Positions 7,774 through 14,323 are shown, numbered from the stretch's first letter. The stretch: 20,397 nt of DNA from Kiritimatiellia bacterium (GCA_904502135.1 CAJGDE010000024.1:1-20397); one strand, 5' to 3'. Made by a program: numbers and translations. Notes: a model not told the origin generated them from the letters alone.

Positions 7774-9561
7774 TTAAGCCTCCATTCCGCGAATCTTGAG
7801 ATGAAGCTCACGCAACTGCTGCTCGGTGACATAGTTCGGGGCATTCATCATAAGATCCTGCGCCTTTTGGTTCATCGGGAAGGCTATGACTTCACGGATG
7901 TTCGGCGTATCGGTAAGAAGCATCACCATGCGGTCGACGCCTGGGGCAATGCCGCCGTGCGGAGGGGCACCGAACTTGAAGGCGTTGTAAAGACAGCCGA
8001 ACTTCTCCTGAATGACTTCTTTCGGATAGCCCGCGATCTCAAAGGCCTTCTCCATGATGTCAAGGCGGTGATTACGGATGGCGCCAGACGAAAGTTCAAT
8101 GCCGTTGCAGACGACATCGTACTGATACGCCTCAATCTCCAAAGGAGCCTTTGTTTCGAGCGCCTCAAGCCCACCTTGCGGCATTGAGAATGGATTGTGC
8201 GAAAAGATTATCTTTCCGGTTTCAGGATCTTTTTCGAAGAACGGGAAGTCAACGATCCAGCAGAACTTGTAACAATTCTTTTCACGAATGTCGTTTGTCA
8301 TGTTATCGGCGATATTCGTTCTGACAAGCCCTGAAAGACGGTTGCACTCATCGACATCGGCGGCCATAAAGAAAAGGCAATCACCGGGCTCCATCTTTGA
8401 GAGCTCCTTCATCTCGGCAAGCTGCTCTTCTGTAAGGAATTTTGCGATTGGCCCCTTAAGTTCACCTTCTTTTGTCCAGCTGATGTAGCCTAAGCCCTTG
8501 CCGCCATTCTCCTTGACGAAAGCTTCACGCTTATCAAACCATGTGCGCGTTTCGACGCCGACGATTCCCTTGACGAGAAGACCTTTAACAAGGCCGCCCT
8601 GCTCAACGCAGGAGGCAAAAGCCTTAAAGCTCGCTCTCTTGAAGAAGTCCGACATGTCGAACCACTTGAGAGGGTTTCTAAGGTCAGGCTTGTCGCTTCC
8701 GTAGACCATCATCGCATCGCGATATTTGATGCGGGGCCACGGCGTCTGACCGCAATCCCAGGTCGAGAATTTCTTGAACGTCGCGCCGACCACATCTTCC
8801 ACGACGGCGAAGATTTCATCCTGCGTCGGATACGACATTTCAATATCAAGCTGATAGAACTCGCCAGGGCTGCGATCGGCGCGAGCGGCTTCATCGCGGA
8901 AACACGGGGCGATCTGGAAATACTTGTCAAACCCGGAGACCATCAAAAGCTGCTTGAACATCTGCGGGGCCTGCGGCAAGGCGTAGAACATCCCGCGGTG
9001 AATGCGGCTCGGGACGAGGTAGTCGCGAGCGCCTTCGGGCGAAGAGGCCGTGAGAATCGGGGTCTGAAACTCGTTAAAGCCCTTCTCCCACATTTTTTCG
9101 CGAAGGAATTTTATGACGTTCGAACGAAGGATTATATTGTTATGAAGCTTCTCGCGGCGAAGGTCGAGATAGCGGTGTTTAAGGCGAACCTCTTCCGATT
9201 CGTCAGCCTTCTCATCAGGAATGTAGATAGGCGTAACTTCAGAGGCCGACTCCATGATAAGCTCATTGGCCTCGATCTCGATTTCGCCTGTCGGAAGATC
9301 GGGATTGATCGTATCGTTCGTACGAAGCTTAACTTCACCAGTTACGGTGATAACAGACTCAAGGTGAGCCTTTTCAACAAGTCCGAAAAATTCGCGGCTC
9401 GGATGAACTACAATCTGAGTAAGCCCATAATGGTCGCGAAGATCAACGAAAAGAATACCGCCATGATCTCTAAGGCGATATATCCAGCCAGAAAGTTTAA
9501 CCGTCTTGCCCGCGTCGGCTGCGCGCAGAGCATTGCATGTATGAGTGCGATAAGGGTGCAT
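7774..9561 (-). CDS. aspS: Aspartyl-tRNA synthetase
   Basis: A 595-residue class II synthetase that charges tRNA-Asp in the cytoplasm. Domains in order are an N-terminal OB-fold anticodon-binding domain (about 1-110; LSGWIYRLRDHGGILFVDLRD), the catalytic core, and the bacterial GAD insertion (about 290-410). Motif 2 reads FRDEAARADRSPGEFYQLD and motif 3 reads GVDRMVMLL. The start at 9561 is fixed by AAGGAGG eight bases upstream; an in-frame ATG at 9585 lies upstream of that site and adds MRFKEERR, which is not part of the family. The motif 2 wording and AFPMNQKAQDLM near the C-terminus resemble the alphaproteobacterial-like lineage, where many enzymes also charge tRNA-Asn. Discrimination cannot be read from this sequence. 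It is the promoter-proximal gene of the minus-strand cluster. Confidence 0.96.
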   Translation of the reverse strand: MHPYRTHTCNALRAADAGKTVKLSGWIYRLRDHGGILFVDLRDHYGLTQIVVHPSREFFGLVEKAHLESVITVTGEVKLRTNDTINPDLPTGEIEIEANELIMESASEVTPIYIPDEKADESEEVRLKHRYLDLRREKLHNNIILRSNVIKFLREKMWEKGFNEFQTPILTASSPEGARDYLVPSRIHRGMFYALPQAPQMFKQLLMVSGFDKYFQIAPCFRDEAARADRSPGEFYQLDIEMSYPTQDEIFAVVEDVVGATFKKFSTWDCGQTPWPRIKYRDAMMVYGSDKPDLRNPLKWFDMSDFFKRASFKAFASCVEQGGLVKGLLVKGIVGVETRTWFDKREAFVKENGGKGLGYISWTKEGELKGPIAKFLTEEQLAEMKELSKMEPGDCLFFMAADVDECNRLSGLVRTNIADNMTNDIREKNCYKFCWIVDFPFFEKDPETGKIIFSHNPFSMPQGGLEALETKAPLEIEAYQYDVVCNGIELSSGAIRNHRLDIMEKAFEIAGYPKEVIQEKFGCLYNAFKFGAPPHGGIAPGVDRMVMLLTDTPNIREVIAFPMNQKAQDLMMNAPNYVTEQQLRELHLKIRGMEA

Positions 9562-9596
9562 TCGTCTTTCCTCCTTGAATCTCAAAATTTCCGTAT

Positions 9597-9605
9597 ATTA
9601 TACCA
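9597..9605 (-). promoter_or_regulatory. Extended -10 promoter of aspS and the downstream cluster
   Basis: The minus strand reads TGGTATAAT, a perfect extended -10, with no good -35. The start site is predicted near 9590, giving a leader of about 29 bases that includes the AAGGAGG ribosome-binding site. It probably drives aspS through rmuC. Confidence 0.65.
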
Positions 9606-9732
9606 CATTCTCGCGCATGACTGCTCACTTATGATAAATTTCGTCATTTAAATCTACATAATTATCTTGTATATCATGTTAATCATTTCAAAAACGAAAG
9701 GCACGAAAGCGGGGAATGGGGAACGGGGAACA

Positions 9733-9991
9733 GGGAATGTTGCCAGTTACCAATTTAGGTGAAGGTGAAGAGGTAAGGAGAAGAGGCATGGTAGGACGGC
9801 GAACCCCTTCGCCGCCGCATGGGTTAGTTCAAGTTCGAGTTCTGAGTCAGGGGTAGAGAAAAGCGATTGTAGTAGAAAGGAAAGAATAAACATCAGCTCT
9901 ACATCTACACCTCCCACTAACTCAAACACTTACCTAATCCCCATTGGAAATTGGTACTGAAAACTGACACTACTGGATATTGGCAACATTC
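9733..9991. repeat. Imperfect inverted arms of an intergenic mosaic
   Basis: The reverse complement of 9733-9756 contains AAATTGGTAACTG followed directly by GCAACATTC. The plus strand at 9948-9991 has AAATTGGTACTG (9948-9959), then about 22 extra bases built of ACTG-like units, then GGCAACATTC (9982-9991). The two arms therefore share both end words in inverted orientation and differ by an insertion. Confidence 0.6.
9792..9816. repeat. REP-like element with 7-bp hairpin
   Basis: CGGCGAA (9797-9803) and TTCGCCG (9808-9814) form a perfect stem with loop CCCC. The element begins TAGGACGG. About 21 of 26 aligned positions match the minus-strand element at 11104-11079, suggesting members of one repeat family. 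Confidence 0.55.
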
Positions 9992-9993
9992 TC

Positions 9994-10062
9994 CTTGTCC
10001 ACAAATCATCACTCATCTCCACCAATCTGATTTGTGAGGATTTGTGAAGATTTGTGGACAAG
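9994..10062. repeat. 14-bp perfect inverted repeat with three decamer direct repeats
   Basis: CTTGTCCACAAATC (9994-10007) is perfectly complementary to GATTTGTGGACAAG (10049-10062), with a 41-base spacer. The spacer end and right arm consist of three tandem 10-bp units starting GATTTGTG at 10029, 10039 and 10049, so the left arm could pair in alternative registers. TTGTCCACA is one base from a DnaA box. A T6 run (10064-10069) follows on the plus strand. Confidence 0.75.
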
Positions 10063-10083
10063 ATTTTTTCTCGTTCCGATACA

Positions 10084-11070
10084 TCACTTCATCTTCACTC
10101 GGATGAAGAATGAACTAAGCTTTTCGCCGCTCTCCATTTTCGGCGTTACCGTGAACTTCACATTACCATTCTTAGGCGCGGCAGCATTCACCTCCACATT
10201 ATCAGAACTGAACCCAACACCATCACTCACCAACTTCTCTACACCCTCAATATCGAACACCTTCCTGATATTCGCCTCAAGAGCGTTATCACCGACTTCA
10301 ATACCATCAATCTTGACCGTGAACTCAAATGCGTCCTCATTTGCCGCGCTTTCAAAGGTGTTAATGACAACATCCTCTTCCTTCGGAGCGACAGCAATCA
10401 ACACATCAGTATCGAGAGCGTACGAGAGCCATGCATTTGGAGAATCCTTTACTTCCCGAGGGGTAACACCTCCAAGCTTCAACGCCCAAGTACGATACGC
10501 CGCGTACTCCACCGCCGTCTTGATGTTCTCAGCAAGATTCGCATCTGCCGAACCTTCCAATGCCGCAGCAACTTCTGATGCGGTAGCCGAGGCGCCAAGA
10601 TCCGGAATGGGATCTGTGCTCATTGACCAATAGTTTATCGGACGACCTTGCCATGTTCCAGGTACCGCGCCCCATCCGCTCGTTCCCTTTTCAATAAAGG
10701 TTGTCACTTTCGGAAGATATATGTCATATACATCTTCTACAGAGCCGCTCGATATTGTTACATAAATATCACCAGCAGGGAAGCCTTCTTCTGTCTCCTC
10801 GGCAAAATTATCAATCTCTGGCGCATTACCCAAAAAACGAACACTTTCTAATGCATCGCAAAGTCCAAATAAATGTGAGCCTACCGTTCTCAATGTCGAA
10901 GGAAATACTACTTCTTTCAATGAACATCCCGCAAAGGCCTGCTCTTGTGCAAGAGTAAGCGAAGTTTTCGAAAGATCGCCTGTCGTCAGATACGTTCCTG
11001 CGAATGCCTCATCTCCTATTTCCGAAAGAGCTGTATTCCACACAACTTCGTTAAGATTGCAGCTATGCAA
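10084..11070 (-). pseudogene. 5'-truncated BspA-like leucine-rich-repeat surface protein
   Basis: About 328 codons are open, but the protein starts inside a leucine-rich repeat and has no signal peptide. The frame begins after a TAA (at 11113-11115) with no ATG; TTG at 11070 is the nearest possible start. Residues 8-95 hold two to three BspA/LRR_5 units (LSEIGDEAFAGT, QEQAFAGC, LRTVGSHLFGLC). A linker with GTWQGRPINYW follows, then an acidic C-terminal domain (about 150-328; AAALEGSADANL, AWLSYALDTDVLIAV, ending FFIRVKMK). Such a domain caps many secreted repeat proteins in genomes of this kind, by recollection only. None of the other minus-strand frames upstream continues the repeats, so the 5' part is lost, not just frameshifted. 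A REP-like hairpin begins 9 bp before the TTG. Expression is doubtful: no promoter or Shine-Dalgarno sequence is visible. Confidence 0.7.
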
Positions 11071-11078
11071 ATTGTTAT

Positions 11079-11104
11079 GGTGACGAAGTGGTTGCTCCGT
11101 CCTA
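11079..11104 (-). repeat. REP-like element at the truncation point of the BspA-like fragment
   Basis: On the minus strand it starts TAGGACGG, and GACGGAG and CTTCGTC pair (one G-U) around the loop CAACCA. It matches the element at 9792-9816 at about 21 of 26 positions. It sits right at the broken 5' end of the neighbouring fragment. Confidence 0.5.
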
Positions 11105-11173
11105 TGTCCGTTTTACTGAGTTATTGAGCTTAATCCTTTCATTGTTCAGTTTTCGGGTTTTAAAAATTACATG

Positions 11174-11368
11174 CTATGCTGACAATTTTTCGTCTAAGTC
11201 GGCAAAGGCGTTTTCAATTGCTTCAACATGATACAACTCATACATGTCAACGGCATAATCAACCAAATTCTTCTCTGCGAGACGCCGATAAGCAATATCT
11301 GCCGTTACACCGAGATGCGCGGCGTATCGTTCAAGCAAATAGATGAAAAACTTGAATTCTTTACTCAT
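11174..11368 (-). CDS. DUF3791-like small protein, third gene of the DUF3990 module
   Basis: A 64-residue, mostly helical protein (EFKFFIYLLERYAAHLG, AYRRLAEKNLVDYAVDMYELYH) matching what I remember of DUF3791, a family of small proteins encoded beside DUF3990 genes. The biochemical role is unknown. The ATG at 11368 overlaps the TGA of the preceding gene by 4 bp (ATGA), and AAGGA lies four bases upstream, so the start is firm. Its length and helical make-up would suit an antitoxin or an adaptor, but no DNA-binding motif is evident. It ends with TAG at 11174; about 100 bp of AT-rich sequence without a clear terminator follow before the BspA-like fragment. Confidence 0.75.
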   Translation of the reverse strand: MSKEFKFFIYLLERYAAHLGVTADIAYRRLAEKNLVDYAVDMYELYHVEAIENAFADLDEKLSA

Positions 11369-11610
11369 ATCATCCTTAAATACGCCGAATTCTTCGGTGA
11401 ACCTGTAATCTTTTCGCTCTCCCAGATATTAAATATACCCTCGGGACCAAACTGCCACATCTCCATGCCCGGATTTGCAAGCATCGCATACGTCTGCGAT
11501 TCAAGAAACTGTTCAAGTGCCTCGCGCTCGCTATAGCCATACCTCTCAACGATGCGCCGCACGACTTCTTCATCGTAATAATCAAGGATATCAACGGAAA
11601 CGGTATTCAT
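11365..11610 (-). CDS. Uncharacterised small protein, second gene of the DUF3990 module
   Basis: An 81-residue protein that I cannot assign to a named family. It is acidic and helical, with RIVERYGYSEREALEQFLESQTYAML (about 19-44) followed by a Trp-containing segment EMWQFGPEGIFNIWESEKITG (about 50-70). I recall near-identical layouts of small proteins beside DUF3990 and DUF3791 in Firmicutes and other gut bacteria, which argues that the three are a functional unit. AAGGGAG lies about seven bases before the ATG at 11610, and the ATG overlaps the DUF3990 stop as ATGA. Its own stop overlaps the next gene in the same manner. It is a possible antitoxin by position, second after a toxin-like gene, but nothing in its sequence proves this. 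Confidence 0.8.
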   Translation of the reverse strand: MNTVSVDILDYYDEEVVRRIVERYGYSEREALEQFLESQTYAMLANPGMEMWQFGPEGIFNIWESEKITGSPKNSAYLRMI

Positions 11611-12086
11611 ACAACGCTCCCTTCAATAAACTTTAGACATGCAAGCGCAGCATCCGTTTTCAACGCAAACTGATCCCTCAAACGCTGTGGCAACAGTCTG
11701 CGCAATGCTTCATCTTCGGAATATGCACCCTTGAAATAAAGATTCAAAACAGGCATTGTATTATCATTGGCGACAGGACCAGAAACGATATCATAATCAA
11801 CAGTATCAATTATTCCATTTCGGTTTTGAGATACATATTTTAGCCATGTCGCATCAGGACCAGGGAAATTAAGTGTCCACAACTGCGAAGCCGCCGACTC
11901 GTCTAACTCATAGACTGAAACAATTGCGCGCCCTTCATTGCGACGCAAAACTGAAGTTTTAGCCCAACGAGACGCCTGATCAAAATCAGAAGTAAGATAA
12001 AACGCCTGCCCGAAATCCAAAGCCCGAGCGCTCTGAAATAATTTAGGCGTTACCACCTCAACATTACTTCCGTGATATAACTTCAT
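11607..12086 (-). CDS. DUF3990 protein, probable ADP-ribosyltransferase-like fold
   Basis: A 159-residue protein matching DUF3990. It has features of the ADP-ribosyltransferase fold: LYHGS with H5 (the first NAD-contacting position), then DFGQAFYLTSDFDQASRWA with Y30, an arrangement like the H-Y-x signature of PARP/RNA 2'-phosphotransferase-like enzymes. YDIVSGPVANDN (98-109) and LRDQFALKTDAAL (136-148) are the other strongly family-like stretches; Q139 is a candidate third-motif residue. Whether it modifies a protein, DNA or RNA is unknown. It is the first gene of a three-gene unit coupled by two ATGA overlaps. An extended -10 lies about 57 bp upstream and the Shine-Dalgarno sequence is weak (AGG five bases before the ATG). 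Family assignment is fairly sure; toxin activity is inference. Confidence 0.8.
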   Translation of the reverse strand: MKLYHGSNVEVVTPKLFQSARALDFGQAFYLTSDFDQASRWAKTSVLRRNEGRAIVSVYELDESAASQLWTLNFPGPDATWLKYVSQNRNGIIDTVDYDIVSGPVANDNTMPVLNLYFKGAYSEDEALRRLLPQRLRDQFALKTDAALACLKFIEGSVV

Positions 12087-12142
12087 TACCTGATAAATTT
12101 TCTTTCTTAGATTAGTAAGATTCTCTCACTGAAAACGTCTAA

Positions 12143-12151
12143 ATTATATCA
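12143..12151 (-). promoter_or_regulatory. Extended -10 promoter of the DUF3990 operon
   Basis: The minus strand reads TGATATAAT (12151-12143), a perfect TGnTATAAT. The start site is predicted near 12136, leaving a leader of about 50 bases. The palindrome at 12161-12172 covers the position where a -35 contact would be made. Confidence 0.55.
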
Positions 12152-12160
12152 TTTTTGCGC

Positions 12161-12172
12161 CTATAATTATAG
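12161..12172. promoter_or_regulatory. 12-bp palindrome, possible operator
   Basis: CTATAATTATAG is a perfect 12-bp palindrome in the divergent DUF3990/mtnN-like intergenic region. It overlaps the -35 region of the DUF3990 promoter and lies 45 bp upstream of the mtnN-like -35 box. It may be an operator or simply AT-rich sequence that fits -10 patterns on both strands. Confidence 0.35.
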
Positions 12173-12216
12173 AGGGCCGGAAATTAAAAATATTGCCAGT
12201 GTGATTCCTTTTACGG

Positions 12217-12245
12217 TTGACATCTTAATAAAGGTAAAGTATACT
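12217..12245 (+). promoter_or_regulatory. Strong leaderless promoter of the mtnN-like gene
   Basis: TTGACA (12217-12222, perfect -35), 17-bp spacer, TATACT (12240-12245). Six bases separate the -10 box from the ATG at 12252, so +1 coincides with the start codon. This argues against the in-frame GTG at 12201, which lies upstream of the promoter. Confidence 0.75.
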
Positions 12246-12251
12246 TTGGCT

Positions 12252-12863
12252 ATGAAAAAAATTTGTACAGGTAAGCGAGCTTTTATAATCGCTATGGAAT
12301 GTGAAGCTGAGCAGGTTCGCCCGTGGATGAGTGATACCGATATTCTTATCGTTTCCGGTATCGGCAAGGTCAACGCGGCGGCCGCAACACAAAAAGCAAT
12401 CAGTGAATTTTCGGCCGATGTTATCATAAATGCGGGGTTGGCGGGAGGGTTTTCTCCAAGTATGAACACCGGGGATGTCTATGAAATTGAATCGGCGGTG
12501 GAATACGATTTCGACCTTGCAAAACTAAACGGAACGCGCGTTGGCGTTCTCGATGAATACGACACACCGTACATTGAACTCAATACGCTTAACGTGTTTC
12601 CCAATGCGATTCTCGCCACAGGCGACCACTTCAACGACAGCGAAAAAGACTATTCGCTTATCCGCGATGAACTCAAAGCCACAGTGCGCGATATGGAAGG
12701 CGCCGCAATCGCCCACGTCTGCAAAAAAAACAACATTCCCTGCTACGCTGTAAAATGCATTACCAACGTAGCCGGCAAAGGCTTGATGACAGAGCAATAC
12801 GAAAAAAGCCGCGCGATATGTCTTGAAAAACTAAAAATCGCGCTCGGAGCTTATTTGTCGTAA
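12252..12863 (+). CDS. MTA/SAH nucleosidase-like purine nucleosidase with an altered active-site residue
   Basis: A 203-residue protein of the PNP/MtnN family, which splits purine nucleosides such as methylthioadenosine, S-adenosylhomocysteine or futalosine. Visible landmarks are AMECEAEQV (14-22, with E18 aligned to E. coli MtnN E12), SGIGKVNAA (35-43), INAGLAGG (59-66), ATGDHF and DMEGAAIAHVC (147-157, E149 aligned to E174). The catalytic Asp of MtnN (ISDVADQ, D197) is replaced by N172 in ITNVAGKG. In related phosphorylases an Asn here goes with 6-oxopurine substrates, so the natural substrate may be an inosine-type nucleoside. It is about 30 residues shorter than E. coli MtnN, mainly between residues 26 and 32. 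The start is set by the promoter ending six bases upstream. The gene faces pgk and shares its terminator. Confidence 0.85.
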   Translation: MKKICTGKRAFIIAMECEAEQVRPWMSDTDILIVSGIGKVNAAAATQKAISEFSADVIINAGLAGGFSPSMNTGDVYEIESAVEYDFDLAKLNGTRVGVLDEYDTPYIELNTLNVFPNAILATGDHFNDSEKDYSLIRDELKATVRDMEGAAIAHVCKKNNIPCYAVKCITNVAGKGLMTEQYEKSRAICLEKLKIALGAYLS

Positions 12864-12884
12864 AAAAAGCGCCGATAAAAAAAT

Positions 12885-12919
12885 AAAAAAAGAGGCTCCG
12901 GAAAAGGAGCCTCTTTTTT
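12885..12919. terminator. Bidirectional intrinsic terminator between the mtnN-like gene and pgk
   Basis: AGAGGCTCC (12891-12899) and GGAGCCTCT (12906-12914) form a perfect 9-bp stem with loop GGAAAA. An A-run precedes the stem and T6 follows it. It can end both the plus-strand nucleosidase transcript and the minus-strand pgk transcript. Confidence 0.9.
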
Positions 12920-12935
12920 ATGGCGTAAGGCGCGA

Positions 12936-14249
12936 TTAGAGATCGCTGAGCGCCGCAACACCGGGAAGAACCTTGCCCTCGAGGAATTCGAGAGAAGCGC
13001 CGCCGCCCGTTGAAATATGAGTCATCTCAGCAGCCTTGCCGCTCTTCTTGACGGCAGAAACGCTATCGCCGCCGCCGATGATTGAAGTTCCGCCATTGGC
13101 CTTGACTGTCGCGACAGCCTCGCAGACACCGTACGTGCCCTTGGCCAAAGGAGCGAACTCAAAGCAGCCCATAGGCCCGTTCCACACGACGGTCTTGGCG
13201 CCCTTGACAGCCTCGGAGAAAAGCTCAATCGACTTAGGACCGATGTCAAGGCCCATCCAGCCGTCAGGAATGTCACCTTCGCAGACCTCAATCTTGATGT
13301 CGCTGGCATCCTTCTCAGCAGGGAACTTATCAGCAATGACATTGTCAATAGGAAGAAGAAGCTTAATGCCCTTAGCGGCGGCGGCCTCCATCATCTCCTT
13401 GCAGTAAGAGACCTGCTCATCCTCGCAGAGAGAATTGCCGATATTAAGACCCTGAGCCTTCTTGAAGGTATAAGCCATGCCGCCGCCGATAATAAGCGTA
13501 TCGACCTTATTAAGAAGATTCTTAACAACCGCGAGCTTATCGGAAACCTTCGCGCCGCCGAGGATCGCAACAAAAGGACGGACCGGATTTTCGACGGCAT
13601 CGCCAAGGAACTTGATCTCCTTTTCGAGAAGGAAGCCCGAGACTGCCGGCTGAATGTAATCGGCAATGACGGCGGTCGAAGCGTGAGCGCGGTGAGCCGT
13701 TCCGAACGCGTCGTTGCAGTAGATGTCACCGTAGGAAGCAAGCTTCTTTGACATCTCGGCACGCTCCGCCTTAAGCTCGGCCTTCTTCGCGGCGAACTCT
13801 TCGTCGGTCAAATGAATACCCTTCTTCTCGTCATCCTTCTTCACCTTGCCGTCTTCAGCCTTGTAGAAACGGGTGTTCTCAAGAAGAGCGACTTCGCCCG
13901 GCTTGAGAGAAGAAACAACCTCATCAGCCGCCATGCAGTCGGGAACGAACTTAACCTCGCGGCCGAGCTTCTTTGAAAGCTCTTCAGCTACGGGCTTAAG
14001 TGTGAACGCGGCATTAGCCTCGCTTGGCGCTGCACCGAGCTTAACGCCCTTCGGACGACCAAGGTGGCTCATAAGAACAAGGCTGCCGCCCTGATCAAGA
14101 ACATACTGAATAGAAGGAAGAGCCGCTACGATACGCGTATCGTCGGTTATCTTCCCGCTTCCGTCCTTGGCCATAGGAACGTTGAAATCAACACGCATCA
14201 CAACGCGCTTTCCAGCGAGTGCGACATCTCTGAGCGTTTTCTTTGCCAT
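12936..14249 (-). CDS. pgk: Phosphoglycerate kinase
   Basis: A 437-residue glycolytic enzyme that transfers phosphate from 1,3-bisphosphoglycerate to ADP. The N-domain shows RVDFNVP (19-25), SHLGRPKG (61-68) and NDAFGTAHRAH (179-189). The C-domain shows GGAKVSDKL, WNGPMGCFEF and the nucleotide-loop GGGDSVSAV, ending THISTGGGASLEFLEG. It is about 40 residues longer than the usual bacterial enzyme. The extra part is a Lys/Glu-rich stretch (about 131-170) between LLENTRFYK and SYGDIYCNDAF, at the place where eukaryotic-type enzymes also carry a longer loop. The ATG at 14249 is preceded by GGAG about 10 bases upstream. It lies downstream of rpsT on the same strand, separated by a hairpin, so it may have its own promoter. 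Confidence 0.97.
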   Translation of the reverse strand: MAKKTLRDVALAGKRVVMRVDFNVPMAKDGSGKITDDTRIVAALPSIQYVLDQGGSLVLMSHLGRPKGVKLGAAPSEANAAFTLKPVAEELSKKLGREVKFVPDCMAADEVVSSLKPGEVALLENTRFYKAEDGKVKKDDEKKGIHLTDEEFAAKKAELKAERAEMSKKLASYGDIYCNDAFGTAHRAHASTAVIADYIQPAVSGFLLEKEIKFLGDAVENPVRPFVAILGGAKVSDKLAVVKNLLNKVDTLIIGGGMAYTFKKAQGLNIGNSLCEDEQVSYCKEMMEAAAAKGIKLLLPIDNVIADKFPAEKDASDIKIEVCEGDIPDGWMGLDIGPKSIELFSEAVKGAKTVVWNGPMGCFEFAPLAKGTYGVCEAVATVKANGGTSIIGGGDSVSAVKKSGKAAEMTHISTGGGASLEFLEGKVLPGVAALSDL

Positions 14250-14283
14250 AATATTTTTCTCCGTTATCGAATGTTTATAATAA

Positions 14284-14323
14284 AAATCAACGACGGCCTT
14301 CGAACTCTTTCGATTGCCGTCGT
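14284..14323 (-). terminator. Probable intrinsic terminator or attenuator between rpsT and pgk
   Basis: ACGACGGC (14290-14297) and GCCGTCGT (14316-14323) pair perfectly; inside them TCGAA and TTCGA pair around loop CTCT. On the minus strand the stem is followed by TTGATTTTTATT, a broken U-tract. It probably stops most rpsT transcripts upstream of pgk. Confidence 0.6.

Larger units (their letters stand above)
9606..10083. other. Repeat-mosaic intergenic region
   Basis: About 480 bp with no credible gene; the short open frame 9747-9929 (-) is low-complexity read-through. The left half is G/A-rich and the right half C/A-rich on the plus strand, as expected of two inverted copies of related sequence. 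The region includes inverted arms (9733-9756 against 9948-9991), a REP-like hairpin (9792-9816), and a long inverted repeat with decamer repeats (9994-10062). Confidence 0.7.

Noticed and set aside
8998..9651. 217-codon plus-strand open frame
   Set aside because: It is antisense to aspS, a certain gene, and its protein shows no domain or codon pattern of its own.
9747..9929. 60-codon minus-strand open frame in the intergenic mosaic
   Set aside because: Low-complexity Leu/Ser-rich product from the repeat region, with no promoter or ribosome-binding site.
9994..10062. DnaA-box-like TTGTCCACA pair read as a replication origin
   Set aside because: Only two near-boxes occur, both within a simple inverted repeat. 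No dnaA, dnaN, parA or AT-rich unwinding stretch is nearby, and the neighbouring genes are not origin-linked.
9994..10069. The same inverted repeat read as a plus-strand intrinsic terminator
   Set aside because: The 41-base loop is too long and no plus-strand gene ends here. For the minus-strand fragment the T-run is on the wrong side.
10034..10633. 199-codon plus-strand open frame
   Set aside because: It mirrors the BspA-like fragment on the other strand; its Ser/Thr/Ala-rich sequence is what antisense reading of that gene gives.
12201..12251. Upstream GTG start of the nucleosidase
   Set aside because: The 17 extra codons span a near-perfect promoter, and the family's first strand begins shortly after the ATG at 12252.
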